From Opeltia flavorubescens (taxonomy: Eukaryota > Ascomycota > Lecanoromycetes > Teloschistales > Teloschistaceae), in assembly GCA_000442125.1 (NCBI GenBank), contig KE546974.1, positions 248,001 through 312,000 of the forward strand: a DNA stretch of 64,000 nt, in the 5' to 3' direction. This document shows positions 34,310 through 44,803 of this stretch, piece by piece. Each line of letters starts with the position of its first letter. The first letter of the stretch is position 1. The translations under genes were made by a program, and so were the position numbers. Under the pieces are notes generated by a model. The model had not been told where the DNA came from. It searched no databases and saw only the letters and a program-made list of their open reading frames with translations.

Positions 34310-36242
34310 TCACTCCCCCTCACACTCATCCCCCTCCTCCTCCTCCCCCTGCTCCGTCGCCGTAGAAATCCCCCCATTCGTATTCGTCATCTCCCCTCCA
34401 CCAGCCCCACTCTCCTTACCCTTCCGACTTTTCGACCCCCACAGCGCAGCGCCTCTATTATTCGCCGTATCATCTCCACCACCACCACCATTATTCCCAC
34501 CGCCCACCCCATTGCCATTGTTCAAAACACTAGCATCAAGTGAATTCGAGCCAGGGAGTGCGATGTTGTTGTCGGTGCCTTGGCTGTTGGGTGCGGATGA
34601 AGAGGAGGAGGGAGAAGAGGTGGTGGAAGTTACGAATGTTGTTGGTGAGGAGGGTATGGATGGTGGGGGTGGGGGTGAGCTGCTGCCTTGGTTGCTGCTG
34701 TCTTGACCGCTACCTCCAGACTGATCGCCGCCTCCTTGACCACTGCCTCCAGATTGGGTACCACCTTGTCCACCCGGTAGACCTCCCGTCGGCATGGGCA
34801 TACCTCCAGTCGCAGTCGAGGGAGCTGTGCCGTTACCCGAAGGTATCGGATATGGCGCACTATTGAATGATTGTGAAGGTGATGGCGGCATAGCTCCTCC
34901 TCCTCCTCCACCAGTAGACATGGGGGGTGAAGAGCCACCAGAGCCAGAAGAGCCCCCGGAACCACCACCAGACGAAGAAGAACCACCAGAACCTGAAGAA
35001 GAGGAAGAATTCCCCGAACCACCACCCGACGAAGGAGGAGAGCCGCCAGAACCGGAGAAGAGTTTTGCAAAACACTCAGTCATCAAGGGAACATCCTTCA
35101 TACTACCCTCCTCAGGCGAGAGGGAGAGCTCATAAGTTGAATCGAAAGAGCCAGCGCCCCAGCCGAGAAAGCCCATGTACGCATCCGAATTATCATTGAG
35201 GTAGGAGAGAAGCTCGCAGACGTCCTTGAGACAGGAAGCAGCGTCAGGTCCGCCGCCTGTCTCGGCGAGGATCGCTTTTCTATTATTGTCCTTCAGGAAC
35301 TTTGTAAGGTCCTCGAATAAGTTCACGTAGCTGGAGACACATTCAGTGTGAGTGCCGGAGTTGTCACTATCGAGGTATTTGTGGACTTCGAAGATGAGCT
35401 TGTCCGTTGAGCCGTCGGAATCTTTGACCCTTGATAGGGCGGCTGCTGATCCGGAGGAAACAAATCCAGCGGCACTGGTGTATCCATTGCCTGAGATTCA
35501 ATCAGCATGATAGCGAAGGTATTGATGTGATAGGATGTAGTCACCTGGAAGCATGATATAGTGCTCGGTAGCGCCTGCTTTTCGGATCGCATCAACGACC
35601 GTCTGACATGTTTGGGCCCAGCGTGTGATGCTTGGCACTAAAACATTGTGTCAGATCGGATCCACCATAGTTCAGATCAAGGATCATACCCTCATGAGGT
35701 TCATTAACAATGCCCATGGCGACTTTGGGCGATTGTGCATACTTGGTGGCCAGTTGACTCCAAAGATTTGCAAATTGTTCGTCCGAAGGCCCTCCTTGGC
35801 CGATAATTAACCCGTCCCAGCGGGCATAATTGTGTATGTCAATGATACACAGGCTACCAGTAGCCAGACATGCTTGCACTAGAGCGTCGTATTTTTCCAT
35901 ATTCCCCGCGTTCAGAGGAGCTCCGGGCTCATCGACTAGGAATTGCCATCCAACTGGTAGACGGAATGCATTCAGGCCATCGTCTTTAACAAAGTGTTGC
36001 ATTTGGGCGGCTCCGTCTTGCCCTTTGTATTGGTGTAAGGGCGCAACAACCTTTGTTACGTCACATTTTCCCTGAAAGGATTTAGTTGGGTTTGCCAGGG
36101 GTAAGGGGGGCAAAGTCATTCATACATCTATCCCACAGCCAAAATCGAAACCAGCGATGTTGACTCCGCCGAACTGAACAGCAGCAAGAGCGTGACCCAC
36201 GCCCAGCGCCCAGACAGTATATGCAAGTAATTGGGAATGCAT
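34310..36242 (-). CDS. GH5 endo-beta-1,4-glucanase with long low-complexity tail
   Basis: Four exons: 36242-36126, 36071-35690, 35637-35545 and 35490-34310, total 590 residues. A signal peptide spans about 1-20. The GH5 fold follows: VQFGGVNIAGFDFGCGID, NAFRLPVGWQFLVD, IDIHNYARW, and the acid/base E163 in NEPHE. The nucleophile is E274 in ILAETGG, and GFLGWGAGSF follows. This matches the fungal EG2/Cel5A-type cellulase, which cuts internal bonds in cellulose. From about residue 343 the protein is a Ser/Gly/Pro/Asn/Gln-rich tail of nearly 250 residues ending in an acidic cluster (EEEEGDECEGE). No CBM1 is seen on either side, unlike Trichoderma EG2, where CBM1 is N-terminal. No GPI signal is apparent. 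Confidence 0.9.
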
Positions 36243-38132
36243 GGTAATTATCCACAAGAGGTTGTATGAGAATATGTCAAAGGGAGATACCTACAAGGTA
36301 TCCAATTGAACAAAGGTGACGACGACTGACGAACACGACAAGCAACGGCCAAAAGAGTGTAGACCCAAACTATCCTTCAAGAGTAGGAGAGAAGGTAGTT
36401 CGGTAAGGACCGGAGAAGACAAGGTCATATGTACAAGCAGAGACATTGAGACAGACGGAGATTAGAGGATAACGATAGGATAGCTTCTAGCGGCTTACTG
36501 CAAAGGAAGAGGTAGAGGATTGAGTGTTTCGGTGAGCCGCTTCCCGCGGTGGAGATCATAGCGATGAAACACCGCGAGCGGATGACGTTGAAGAAGGTTT
36601 GCCTGGAGAAGAAGAAAAGAAGTATCGTATGAGGCAATCATAATTGTAGATGTCACATGTAGGAGGATCGCTGTGCTTGGAATAGAAGCACGGTATGTCC
36701 GTTAAACATCTGGATGTAGATCGGAACGGAACATCTGCCTCGAAGTGAGTTCACCGTCAGAACGCAAGGGGAGGAGAGACGGAACAAGCGGTACTAGAGG
36801 CCATGTGCCTGAGTACGGTGTAGGTAGGAGTAGACGTTTCAAATGGTGGACCAGCCGCAACGCTTCTATTCGCGCCTATCAGCAGTGACTTTGTACGCGG
36901 CTGGCGACCACCTTTCGGAGTATTTACTTCCAACCTCAGACAACTAAACTCTAAGCACCCCACGGCGTATATGCGTATTCGGTCTAGAGTAGATCCCCGG
37001 GAGATTGGAGTGGGGTTTGGAGCTGTTTTGTCCATATAATTTCCATCCCGTCCCTCCGCCTATCTTGCTTCAGACGTAGGAACGGAATTGATTGCAGGTT
37101 GCATTGCAGTCCCGGTGCATCATACGTAATGATGGTCGGCCGTAGGTAACACAAGCACTAGAATTCGCTGATCTTTCGGTCGAAACTTCTCAAGTTATAG
37201 CTGATACCTATGAATAGCATTTGAGCTTCCTTCACATCGCCGATCAAAGACTACACGTTCTGATTATGAGTTGATCGGTAAAGGAAGGAACGGCTGCTAG
37301 TCAACAATATCATGCTTAGTATAATTGAGATGTCAAACTGAGGAAACTCTTTCCAAGGCAAGAGCTATCGGATCAAAGTGCTTTTCTACCCCGTACACTG
37401 GAACGTCACGATAGCTGATTCCATGTTGTACGTCTATCTGCGCGCCAATACCTCCAGTCGTTTATGGGTTTCGTTCCGTCAGCCAGGAGTTTCAGCGATC
37501 TCGTGAATACTGGCATGATCCATGCGAGTTTCCGAAGAAACTTTCTTGGCATTCAAAGTTCCGTATTACACAGAGGTACAGAAGCTATCGTAGTAGCGGC
37601 GGCTTTCCTGCAGGCAATATGCTGATATCAAGGCCTCTAGCCCTCACCGCCGTCTGTAGCAGGAGCTGTCTCACACTGACGTATGAAGACCGAGCTTGAC
37701 GGAGACATCCAAGGAGCCTAGGCATTAGCTGACGTTTCTTATCGTTTTTAATCTGTAAGCAGAATGAACTGTATTCGGCATGCAGCTCCAGGTCATTCAG
37801 TGACTTCATGTGCCGTGATTCTCTTTCCTTTCGTAATAGCGATCAAAGTGCCTTTCAGTCAGTGCAACAATAAGGTTTTACGGGAAGTTTAGTCATCTAT
37901 CGTACTTTATCGAGTTCCACTACCTATCAATGGAACAATATTACATCGACCAACCTACCTTCTGTGAGACCTCTGAATGAAGACCGTCCAGCCTGCCAAT
38001 GCTCGTATACAGTATCAGCTTGCCCCGCCCTGAGATTATAAAAGCTGGCTTGTCGAAACTTGACATTCCCATCCATCTATGATCATAATGCGCGTGGGAA
38101 CATCTGTAATCCTCCGAGCATTCTGTTGCAGA
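36243..38132. other. 1.9-kb intergenic region
   Basis: Upstream of the GH5 gene and downstream of the BBP gene, both minus. The first few hundred bases should contain the endoglucanase promoter. No coding exon, tRNA or repeat recognised; this is the longest featureless stretch of the window. Confidence 0.5.
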
Positions 38133-40402
38133 CTAGGATGGTGGAGGTGGAGGCGGCTGGTCGCTTGGAGGCTATCTCCCTTTTAGCTGAATACTTGACA
38201 TCAAGGGTGCTTGTTTACTTACAGGAGGTGGAGGGGCATCTCCAGGGGGAGGAGGAGGGGGAGCCCCAGCTCCGTTTGCCGGGCTACCGCTGTACTGCTG
38301 GAAGATTGCGCTCAATCCTGGAGGAGCGCCCAAGCCGCTAGACGCACCACCAAGTCCAGGAGGAGCCCCCATACCCGACTGACCATAGCCGCCATTGGCA
38401 TCGCCATACCCACCTGGATATCCACCATATCCATAATTCTGCTGTCNGCTAGGAGGCGGAGGTGCATCTTGCTGTCGTTGCCATGGTGCAGCACCGCCAG
38501 GAGGTCCACCGTAACCACCGCTTCGCTGGCCATAACCACCGTAATCATCTCCTCCACCACGACCAGCAGCCCAGGGAGGTGCTGCGCCTGCACCTTGGCC
38601 GTAGTCATCACGTCCTCCACGGTTATCGCTCTGCCATGGGGCTGATTGGCCAGTAGGTCCGCGTTGCCATGGCTTGAGATCACGGTCTCCATCCCCGTAT
38701 CCATTGGCGCCACCGTTTTCGTAGCCGCCTGGACCAGCTTCGATTCGCTGGGGTGCTTCTCCGTTGCCAGCTGGGGCGCCACCGGAGAGTTCTTGCATGA
38801 GTTGCTGCGAAGACTGTTAGATGTAAAAATTGAAAAGGTTCTGATGGATCTCACCTCGTATTCACGATCAACTGCATCACCTCCTCCAATTCTGCCAGCT
38901 GGGCGGCCTGGTGGTCCCCCTGGTGCATCGTTGCGCCAATTAGCTCCACGTTGTCTGTCAGGACAATCTCTAGCCATGTGGCCGGCGTTACCGCAAACAC
39001 GGCAGATGATATTGGCAGTGAAGTTACGCTGCTCAGGGCAATCATATTTGCGATGACCAATTTGGCCGCCTGTTTAAACTTTAGTATTATTACTTGCATT
39101 GAGAGGATCGAATGACTTACAGTTCTGACATGCCTGATTTTCATCGTCACGAAGAGTTCCGTTGAGTGCAGCAAGCTCGCGAAGCTGGTTACGCTTTAAC
39201 TCATTTTGACCCTCAGGGATCGAAGCAGCCTTAGTAAAAATTAGCAAACGGAAGACAGGGGACTTGGAGGTGAAACACATACCGTCTCGATAACGTTGTG
39301 AATCAACTTTTTGGCTTTGTTGACTTTCTCTTCGGTGTCGGCCATGATCAAGCAATGCAGATCCTCTTCCTGGTTGCTGGTGTGAGCGGCGTCAGAGCGA
39401 CCTTTGCCTTCCTTGACGGATCCTTTGCCGCGAATGGCAATCTTGGCAAGCGATTCTGTCTCCATCTTCTTCAGTGTGTTGCCACGGGGGCCGATGAGTA
39501 GTCCAACTTTAGTACGAGAACGCAAGCTATGTGTTAGTGTATGCAAGTTAAGAGAAAGCAGAAATACGCAGGGTTAGAACGTTAGTAAGCAAGGATACAG
39601 AGTCCGCCACTGGATGTTATCTGCTTTGAGAAAGGGAAACGAGCAAAGGAGAAAAGGTTAGGAGTTAGAGGGTTAGTTATCATACTGAAGTTAATTTCTG
39701 GGTAATCATTAACCGGCACATAGACCTTCTCCTGTGTCTTGGTGGGACGTCTGTAGTCAGACGGCGGATGGTAGTTAGGGATAATCTTCATCGCTTTCTC
39801 GATCTGCTTATGGCGTTCATCTTCAAGACGCTTGCGGTAGCGGTACTCGCGAGTATTGACACGACGTCCGAAATTGTCATACTGGGGAGGTGGTGAAGGA
39901 GACCTGCATAGTCAATCAATGATGGATGACTATAGGGGAAGCTAGAGAACACATACCTATCGCCATCTGCAGGGACAACATCGTTGATACGAAGCTTTTC
40001 ACTGATCTCTTGAATGCGTAAATGGAGAGTATAAGCTTCAAGCTGTTCATTGGTCATGTTTGCTTTAATCATGGTAGGCAAGCCCATCAAGCCAGCGGCC
40101 TTGTTTTCAGCGGCATCACCCCAGCGGTTTCGCTTCTTGCGTCGTTTCTCGCCAGCTTCTACGGGCTCAACTGACAGAAAGTGAGCATAGGATTTGAACG
40201 GTAAGATTTGACTCCACTTACGTCTCTCTGGGCTACGGCCACGTTTGAAGCCTCCGTCTGCATGATTTGCAGAAGACTGGCTTGGTTGATAGCCTCCATC
40301 ATCAGGAGGAGGAGCAGAGGCAGAATCGGCCCCTCCAAACCGACGACGAGCGCCCAGTGGAATATTATTCGAACCAGTGATGCCTTGATTGCGCCACGCC
40401 AT
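38133..40402 (-). CDS. MSL5: branchpoint-bridging protein (BBP/SF1, Msl5 ortholog)
   Basis: Eight exons: 40402-40222, 40170-39957, 39903-39686, 39506-39283, 39229-39121, 39069-38855, 38804-38223 and 38171-38133, total 593 residues. Domains in order: N-terminal region with [11 protein letters not shown]; helix hairpin [21 protein letters not shown]2 domain beginning [20 protein letters not shown] and [19 protein letters not shown]; two CCHC zinc knuckles, [14 protein letters not shown] and [15 protein letters not shown] Gly/Pro-rich tail follows. BBP binds the intron branchpoint in the early spliceosome with U2AF/Mud2. The last exon codes only 12 residues, [12 protein letters not shown]. An ambiguous base N at 38449 makes one residue unknown. 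The intron 39507-39685 is longer (179 nt) than its neighbours. Confidence 0.95.
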
Positions 40403-40995
40403 TCTTATTTCTGTGACGAAGAAAATCCGGGAGGATATGGTAAGTGATGCAGGAAAATATGGAGACTGAATTTAAGTTGCTTTGGAGTACACCTAATACC
40501 GAGGGCTTGGCAAACGAGCATGGGTAGCATTACATAAGGCAGACAGCGTCCACAGAATATTTGCTCAAGCTCACTTGTCAGACCAATAAGGGCAATCAGT
40601 ATTCATTTGACACATATCAGTACCACGATTTTCTTTATGACCTCCTATGACCTCAAATAATATGGGTTATGCCCTTAGACGCTACAAATCTGCATGGCAA
40701 TGCTATCACTCCATTGGAAGTAACAGCATTCTATACCCTTGCGAATGTTCTGTCCAAGCAATTGCGCAACATTCGAGCCATCCGCTTGGCCTGTAGATGG
40801 TTCCAAAGTGAACCGGTATCTTTAGAGATTCTCGGCAATATCTGAGCCAAGCATGATTCTTCCCGCGTAGACCATATCGAAGACCAAGTTGCGCCCTCCC
40901 CTGACTCCATGAGACCATTCGACGCCGTAGGTCGAGCATATGCCCATCATTTCAGAATTGAAGAGCAACAATTCAAAACCATCACCGATATTCCA
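40403..40995. other. intergenic: BBP promoter and NDUFS5-like 3' UTR
   Basis: Both neighbours are on the minus strand. The frame at 40706-40939 has no domain or splice support. Nothing else seen. Confidence 0.5.
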
Positions 40996-41479
40996 TCATC
41001 TCCCCTTCCCACCGCCAAATGAGCGATCGACACCAATAACAGCCTTTGTATCCTCATCTTTATTCAAAAGGCCCAAACTCCTAATCGTACCAGCCTTGGG
41101 TGCGTTCTCGCGCGGATGTGAAGCTTCAGCTCGCCGGTATGCCCTCTGTAGCTCTTCGATTCTCACTTTCTAAACAGACTCCAAGAATCAGCACTCGTCA
41201 TATCTCGAAAGCCAATTGAATTTGTAGAAAATCTGGGGATGCAGCTACCTCTTTCCTATGGTGTAGACACTCATAGTAATCTTCCAATGCCGGAACGCAC
41301 TTCTTCGCGCCTGTAATATCATCGGTGTTGGTATTGACGACGTAACATGCCAGCAGTTCTTGCCAGAAAGGAAAGCAGCGGGATGGGCCTGTGCTGCCGT
41401 AAGTTATTGAACGGCAAATGTACGTTTGTAAGATCAATTGATGAGCATTACCTCCATTCAGCCCAAACCCCGAAGCCAT
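40996..41479 (-). CDS. NADH:ubiquinone oxidoreductase NDUFS5-type subunit
   Basis: Three exons: 41479-41452, 41388-41249 and 41169-40996, total 113 residues. The start is MASGFGLNGGPSRCFPFWQE. Twin CX9C motifs, C14-X9-C24 and C40-X9-C50, are as in the 15-kDa NDUFS5 accessory subunit of complex I. LEDYYECLHHRKE and AYRRAEASHPRENAPKAG are typical of the fungal orthologs. The protein sits on the intermembrane-space side and is imported and oxidised by the Mia40 route. A TGA at 40996-40998 follows GGGKGR. The third exon has an alternative reading without splicing that gives no family sequence, so splicing is preferred. Confidence 0.9.
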
Positions 41480-41948
41480 CTCTATGATGCTACAGTCTGT
41501 GCGAAATAGATTGTTCAAACCTGTGGATGTAGATCAAAAGACAGTCACGATATCGTTGATTGTTAGATGCTCTTCGCCAAGCCTTCTCATCGCAGCTAAA
41601 TACTTAGCGTACAAAATAGATGATAGGCTCGACAGGGGGTTTCCGGACTTTATCTCAATTTGTACGTCTGGCAATTCAAAGAAAACATGCTTCAATGCTA
41701 CAGACAACGAGAAGACGAGCTTTATGAATTCTTGCTTGACATTCACTTCCACTACGGTGTATAGCAACGACCGTCCCATGGAAAGAAACCATGCCTCCTC
41801 TTGAGGGTCCTACCCTGCCATTGAGTTAACGCCTGTTGGAGATTGATTTCCTTCATCTTCGTACTTCTTATCTAAACGAATCATGACCGAGACGCCTGTT
41901 CGCTAGTTTAAGGAAGTCGCTTGCCCTAGCGTATCCACTGCATACAGC
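41480..41948. other. intergenic
   Basis: Upstream of the NDUFS5-like gene and downstream of the F-box-like gene. Overlapping short frames on both strands at 41484-41804 have no recognisable domain. Confidence 0.45.
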
Positions 41949-43049
41949 CTATATTTTCCTCCCACATAGCTTCTCAGACACAAGTCCCAAATCCCCAAAC
42001 AACCATTCAGATTCTGTGTCAGATGCTGCCCTTTGGATCAGGGCAGCAACATCTTCTCGATAAATGAAATGAATTTGGGGTTCAACCTTCGTCAAGCGCG
42101 GTCGGTCGTTGCTCAAGGCCATACAATTTGATTCCTCGTCAACGCAGTAGTCAAATGGGTCCACTACATATTCTCGGCCTCCACATCCAGTGCCGATTCC
42201 AATCTTGCCACGCGGTCGTAGGAGCATCGATATGCTTTTCAGCACGAAGAGGCCGATATCACTCTCGGGAATACCAGTAAAGACTAATTCTGATAGAGCG
42301 TTTGTCGAGGAATCATCATGCATCCGCTCCACAACCATGTTGTCTATGGACTCAACCAGTAACGACATGCTATCATGATCCTCGTTCCAGGTATCTTGGT
42401 ACCCAATCTTAGTGCCACAGAAGTCGATCCGCAATGTTTTCAAGTTCTTGAAATGCCGTAGCCAATACATTGGAATAGCTGCTGCCTTGTGTGTAAACGC
42501 GCTGTCGGTGCTGCAGAGGGGTCGTAGAATTAGGTGCTGGATACGTGAAAGATATTTGCTTGCTCCACCAAGCCAATAATTAGGGAACTTTTGGCAAGTA
42601 AAAGAGAATTGATTATTGTTATACAATAATTTGACACCTTCATGATAGAAAGCCTTACAAGTGAATATGATCGCAGGATTGATTCTCCTTTGTCCACGAG
42701 TTTCGTCCTCGACTAGAGCGGAGCAATCCTTCTTTGCTATACCGGCATTCAAGATAGGAAGAGAGGAGACTAGACAATGCCAGAGCACTCGGAGCTGAAG
42801 TTCTGTCGGAAGCTTTGTCAACGGAAATGAGGAGGATTCGACAGGGCTGTCTTTGTCAACTTGCGATAGCTTGGTCTCGGAGGTTGCATCATCGGTAGCT
42901 TGGAGAAAAAAAGGGCTCTCTACCAAGACGGTCACGGACGGAGTAACAGCGGGAAGATTGTTGAAATGGCCATGGGATATCTGCGGGAGACCAAGGTATG
43001 GTTTTCTTAAAACAAACGTATCCCGTCCCATTGGGTATTGAATCTTCAT
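41949..43049 (-). CDS. F-box-like protein of unknown function
   Basis: Single exon, 366 residues from the ATG at 43049 (the frame extends nine codons upstream without another ATG). Residues about 55-100 contain FPLTKLPTELQLRVLWHCLV, which reads like the first helices of a short F-box-like fold; the middle has FTCKAFYHEGVKLLYNNNQF and HLILRPLCS, a pattern common in a large family of orphan proteins in filamentous fungi (2EXR/F-box-like). No repeats or catalytic motifs are seen. It may be a substrate adaptor for ubiquitination, but that is inference. It has no close neighbour that hints at a job. Confidence 0.7.
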   Translation of the reverse strand: MKIQYPMGRDTFVLRKPYLGLPQISHGHFNNLPAVTPSVTVLVESPFFLQATDDATSETKLSQVDKDSPVESSSFPLTKLPTELQLRVLWHCLVSSLPILNAGIAKKDCSALVEDETRGQRRINPAIIFTCKAFYHEGVKLLYNNNQFSFTCQKFPNYWLGGASKYLSRIQHLILRPLCSTDSAFTHKAAAIPMYWLRHFKNLKTLRIDFCGTKIGYQDTWNEDHDSMSLLVESIDNMVVERMHDDSSTNALSELVFTGIPESDIGLFVLKSISMLLRPRGKIGIGTGCGGREYVVDPFDYCVDEESNCMALSNDRPRLTKVEPQIHFIYREDVAALIQRAASDTESEWLFGDLGLVSEKLCGRKI

Positions 43050-44803
43050 GGATTGGGTGTATGCTCGGTGCTCCACATAGAGCTATAGCCGCCGAAATGT
43101 CGGGAAAAGGTCAATCATCAATTGTAACAGTCCACAGAGGTAGAACTCAATTAGATCCAGGATAATCTTGTTCAGTCAGGTGGGTTTGGGTGGCCAGTAT
43201 TCCTAGGGCAGTTAAGTGATTTGAATGGTCGTAGATGATCCTCCCTTATGAGAGCGTTTGAATACTTTCTGTGCGACTGAATCCAAGACGAGGTTTTTCA
43301 TAGAGTTTTAATCATCGCTTGTGGGATCGAGATCGAGGTGTTCTTCGATGCTAGATGCTTCGAGAGGCTTGTGCGCGCGCGTTTGACCTTCAACCGGTTT
43401 CTGCTGTGCAACTCCAGGCCCTCCAACGTTCAACACGAGGTGTACATGGGAGACACAATCCAATTTGTAAGCTGTGAATGGCGGATGGACGTAGGTGGGT
43501 ATTCTCAGGCCTCGACAGAAGCAGGCTCCGTTTTCAAGATGGTCATCGATCAAAGGAGGGTAGTAGTATTGGCGAGCTTTAAGAATAGACCCGGGTGTTC
43601 AGCCTGTATTTAGATTTATCAGGCTATGTCAAATACAGAGCCAAGGTCCTGATTCGAAGGCGCGGCATGGCAGTAAAACTCAATCGTTGGCCCAATTCTG
43701 AGGGACCTGCAGCTTGGGTTTTAGCACGTGAGCCACGAGACTGCGGGGTATGCCTAGAGGCCCAAGGTCCATTTTGGCGGGATGATATGTGAGTGTGTAT
43801 TCCGTATGGCGCCCGTCCTCCGTCAAAAGGTTATGTGATGGTTGCGAATCAAGCGAGTTTGCATATGCAAGTAGTCAGGTAGTCAAGCCCGCCAAGAACG
43901 CCAAGCCAAATAAGAAAACTTTAGCCTGAGATCATTTCGGACGACAAGTCTCGAGATCGTACACACTATCAACCTCCCACTCATCTTCTCCACCCTTGTT
44001 GCACCTAGACAGAGGCGGAAAGACTGTCATACTGACATAATAAGCAAGAGATTCAGCAATTATCATCCGTAGGCTCAAGGAAACCGAGCTGTCGGAATTC
44101 CACCTCAAGGGAAATCGTAGGTCTTGTTCGCTGTAAGGTCTTCTAAGACCGGCATCAGGGCAGAAGAGCATGGCTATTATAAACCTAACAACCTCCGCAA
44201 TAGTTCCTATCTGTCCCCGTTTGCCTCCGTTCAATCTGTCAGGTACTGCTTCAAGATTTGATATTAGTCGCTTCTATGCTCTCTTGACCGAATGATTCCC
44301 ATTCAAATGTGTCGTTTGGTTTCTTCCCTTTGAGAGCAACTATTTCTTGTTTGGTTTTATCCTTGCCTGTCAAATGGTGGGAGGAGAGTAGACACGTGGG
44401 GACGGAAGGAGATTGGTGGCTTGGGGAGCGGACGAAGAGGGGTTCAGAGGGTTCGGCGAAGGGATATGCGTCAACTGGGAGGATGTTCATGGAGGAAGTA
44501 GATAGGGGCGTGATCACGATATCGAAGCCGTGCAGCGTCGACGTTGCGATTTACCTACCGACGAGGAAGGGTAGGAGAAATGGGCAACATGGAAGTCACG
44601 GGAGTTGATAGCGAGGGATGGGAAGGAGGAAATGTGAGAGCTCGCACCGAAGGGGAGCAAGAATAATAATAATAATAACGACCATAATAAAGAATGGAGA
44701 ACAAGAGCATTTTTGAGGGTCGATCACCTAGTAAATTAATTAATCATCACCGATGAATGCACTCATACCCTGCCCTGAACAATGCCAAAGAAAACCCAAG
44801 CTC
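43050..44803. other. 1.75-kb intergenic region with weak minus-strand frames
   Basis: Between the F-box-like gene and PFF1 3' end. Two minus-strand frames (44490-44251 and 44234-43932) look protein-like but no in-frame splice joins them to each other or to a start. An ATT/TAA trinucleotide repeat lies at about 44663-44679. No RNA gene seen. Confidence 0.4.

Noticed and set aside
34630-35199. Long frames on both strands over the GH5 tail
   Set aside because: They are by-products of the Gly/Ser repeat coding, which lacks stops in several frames.
44251-44517. Minus-strand frame joined to 43932-44234 as a two-exon gene
   Set aside because: Every GT or GC donor with the AG before 44234 either leaves a stop or shifts the frame; no model could be supported.
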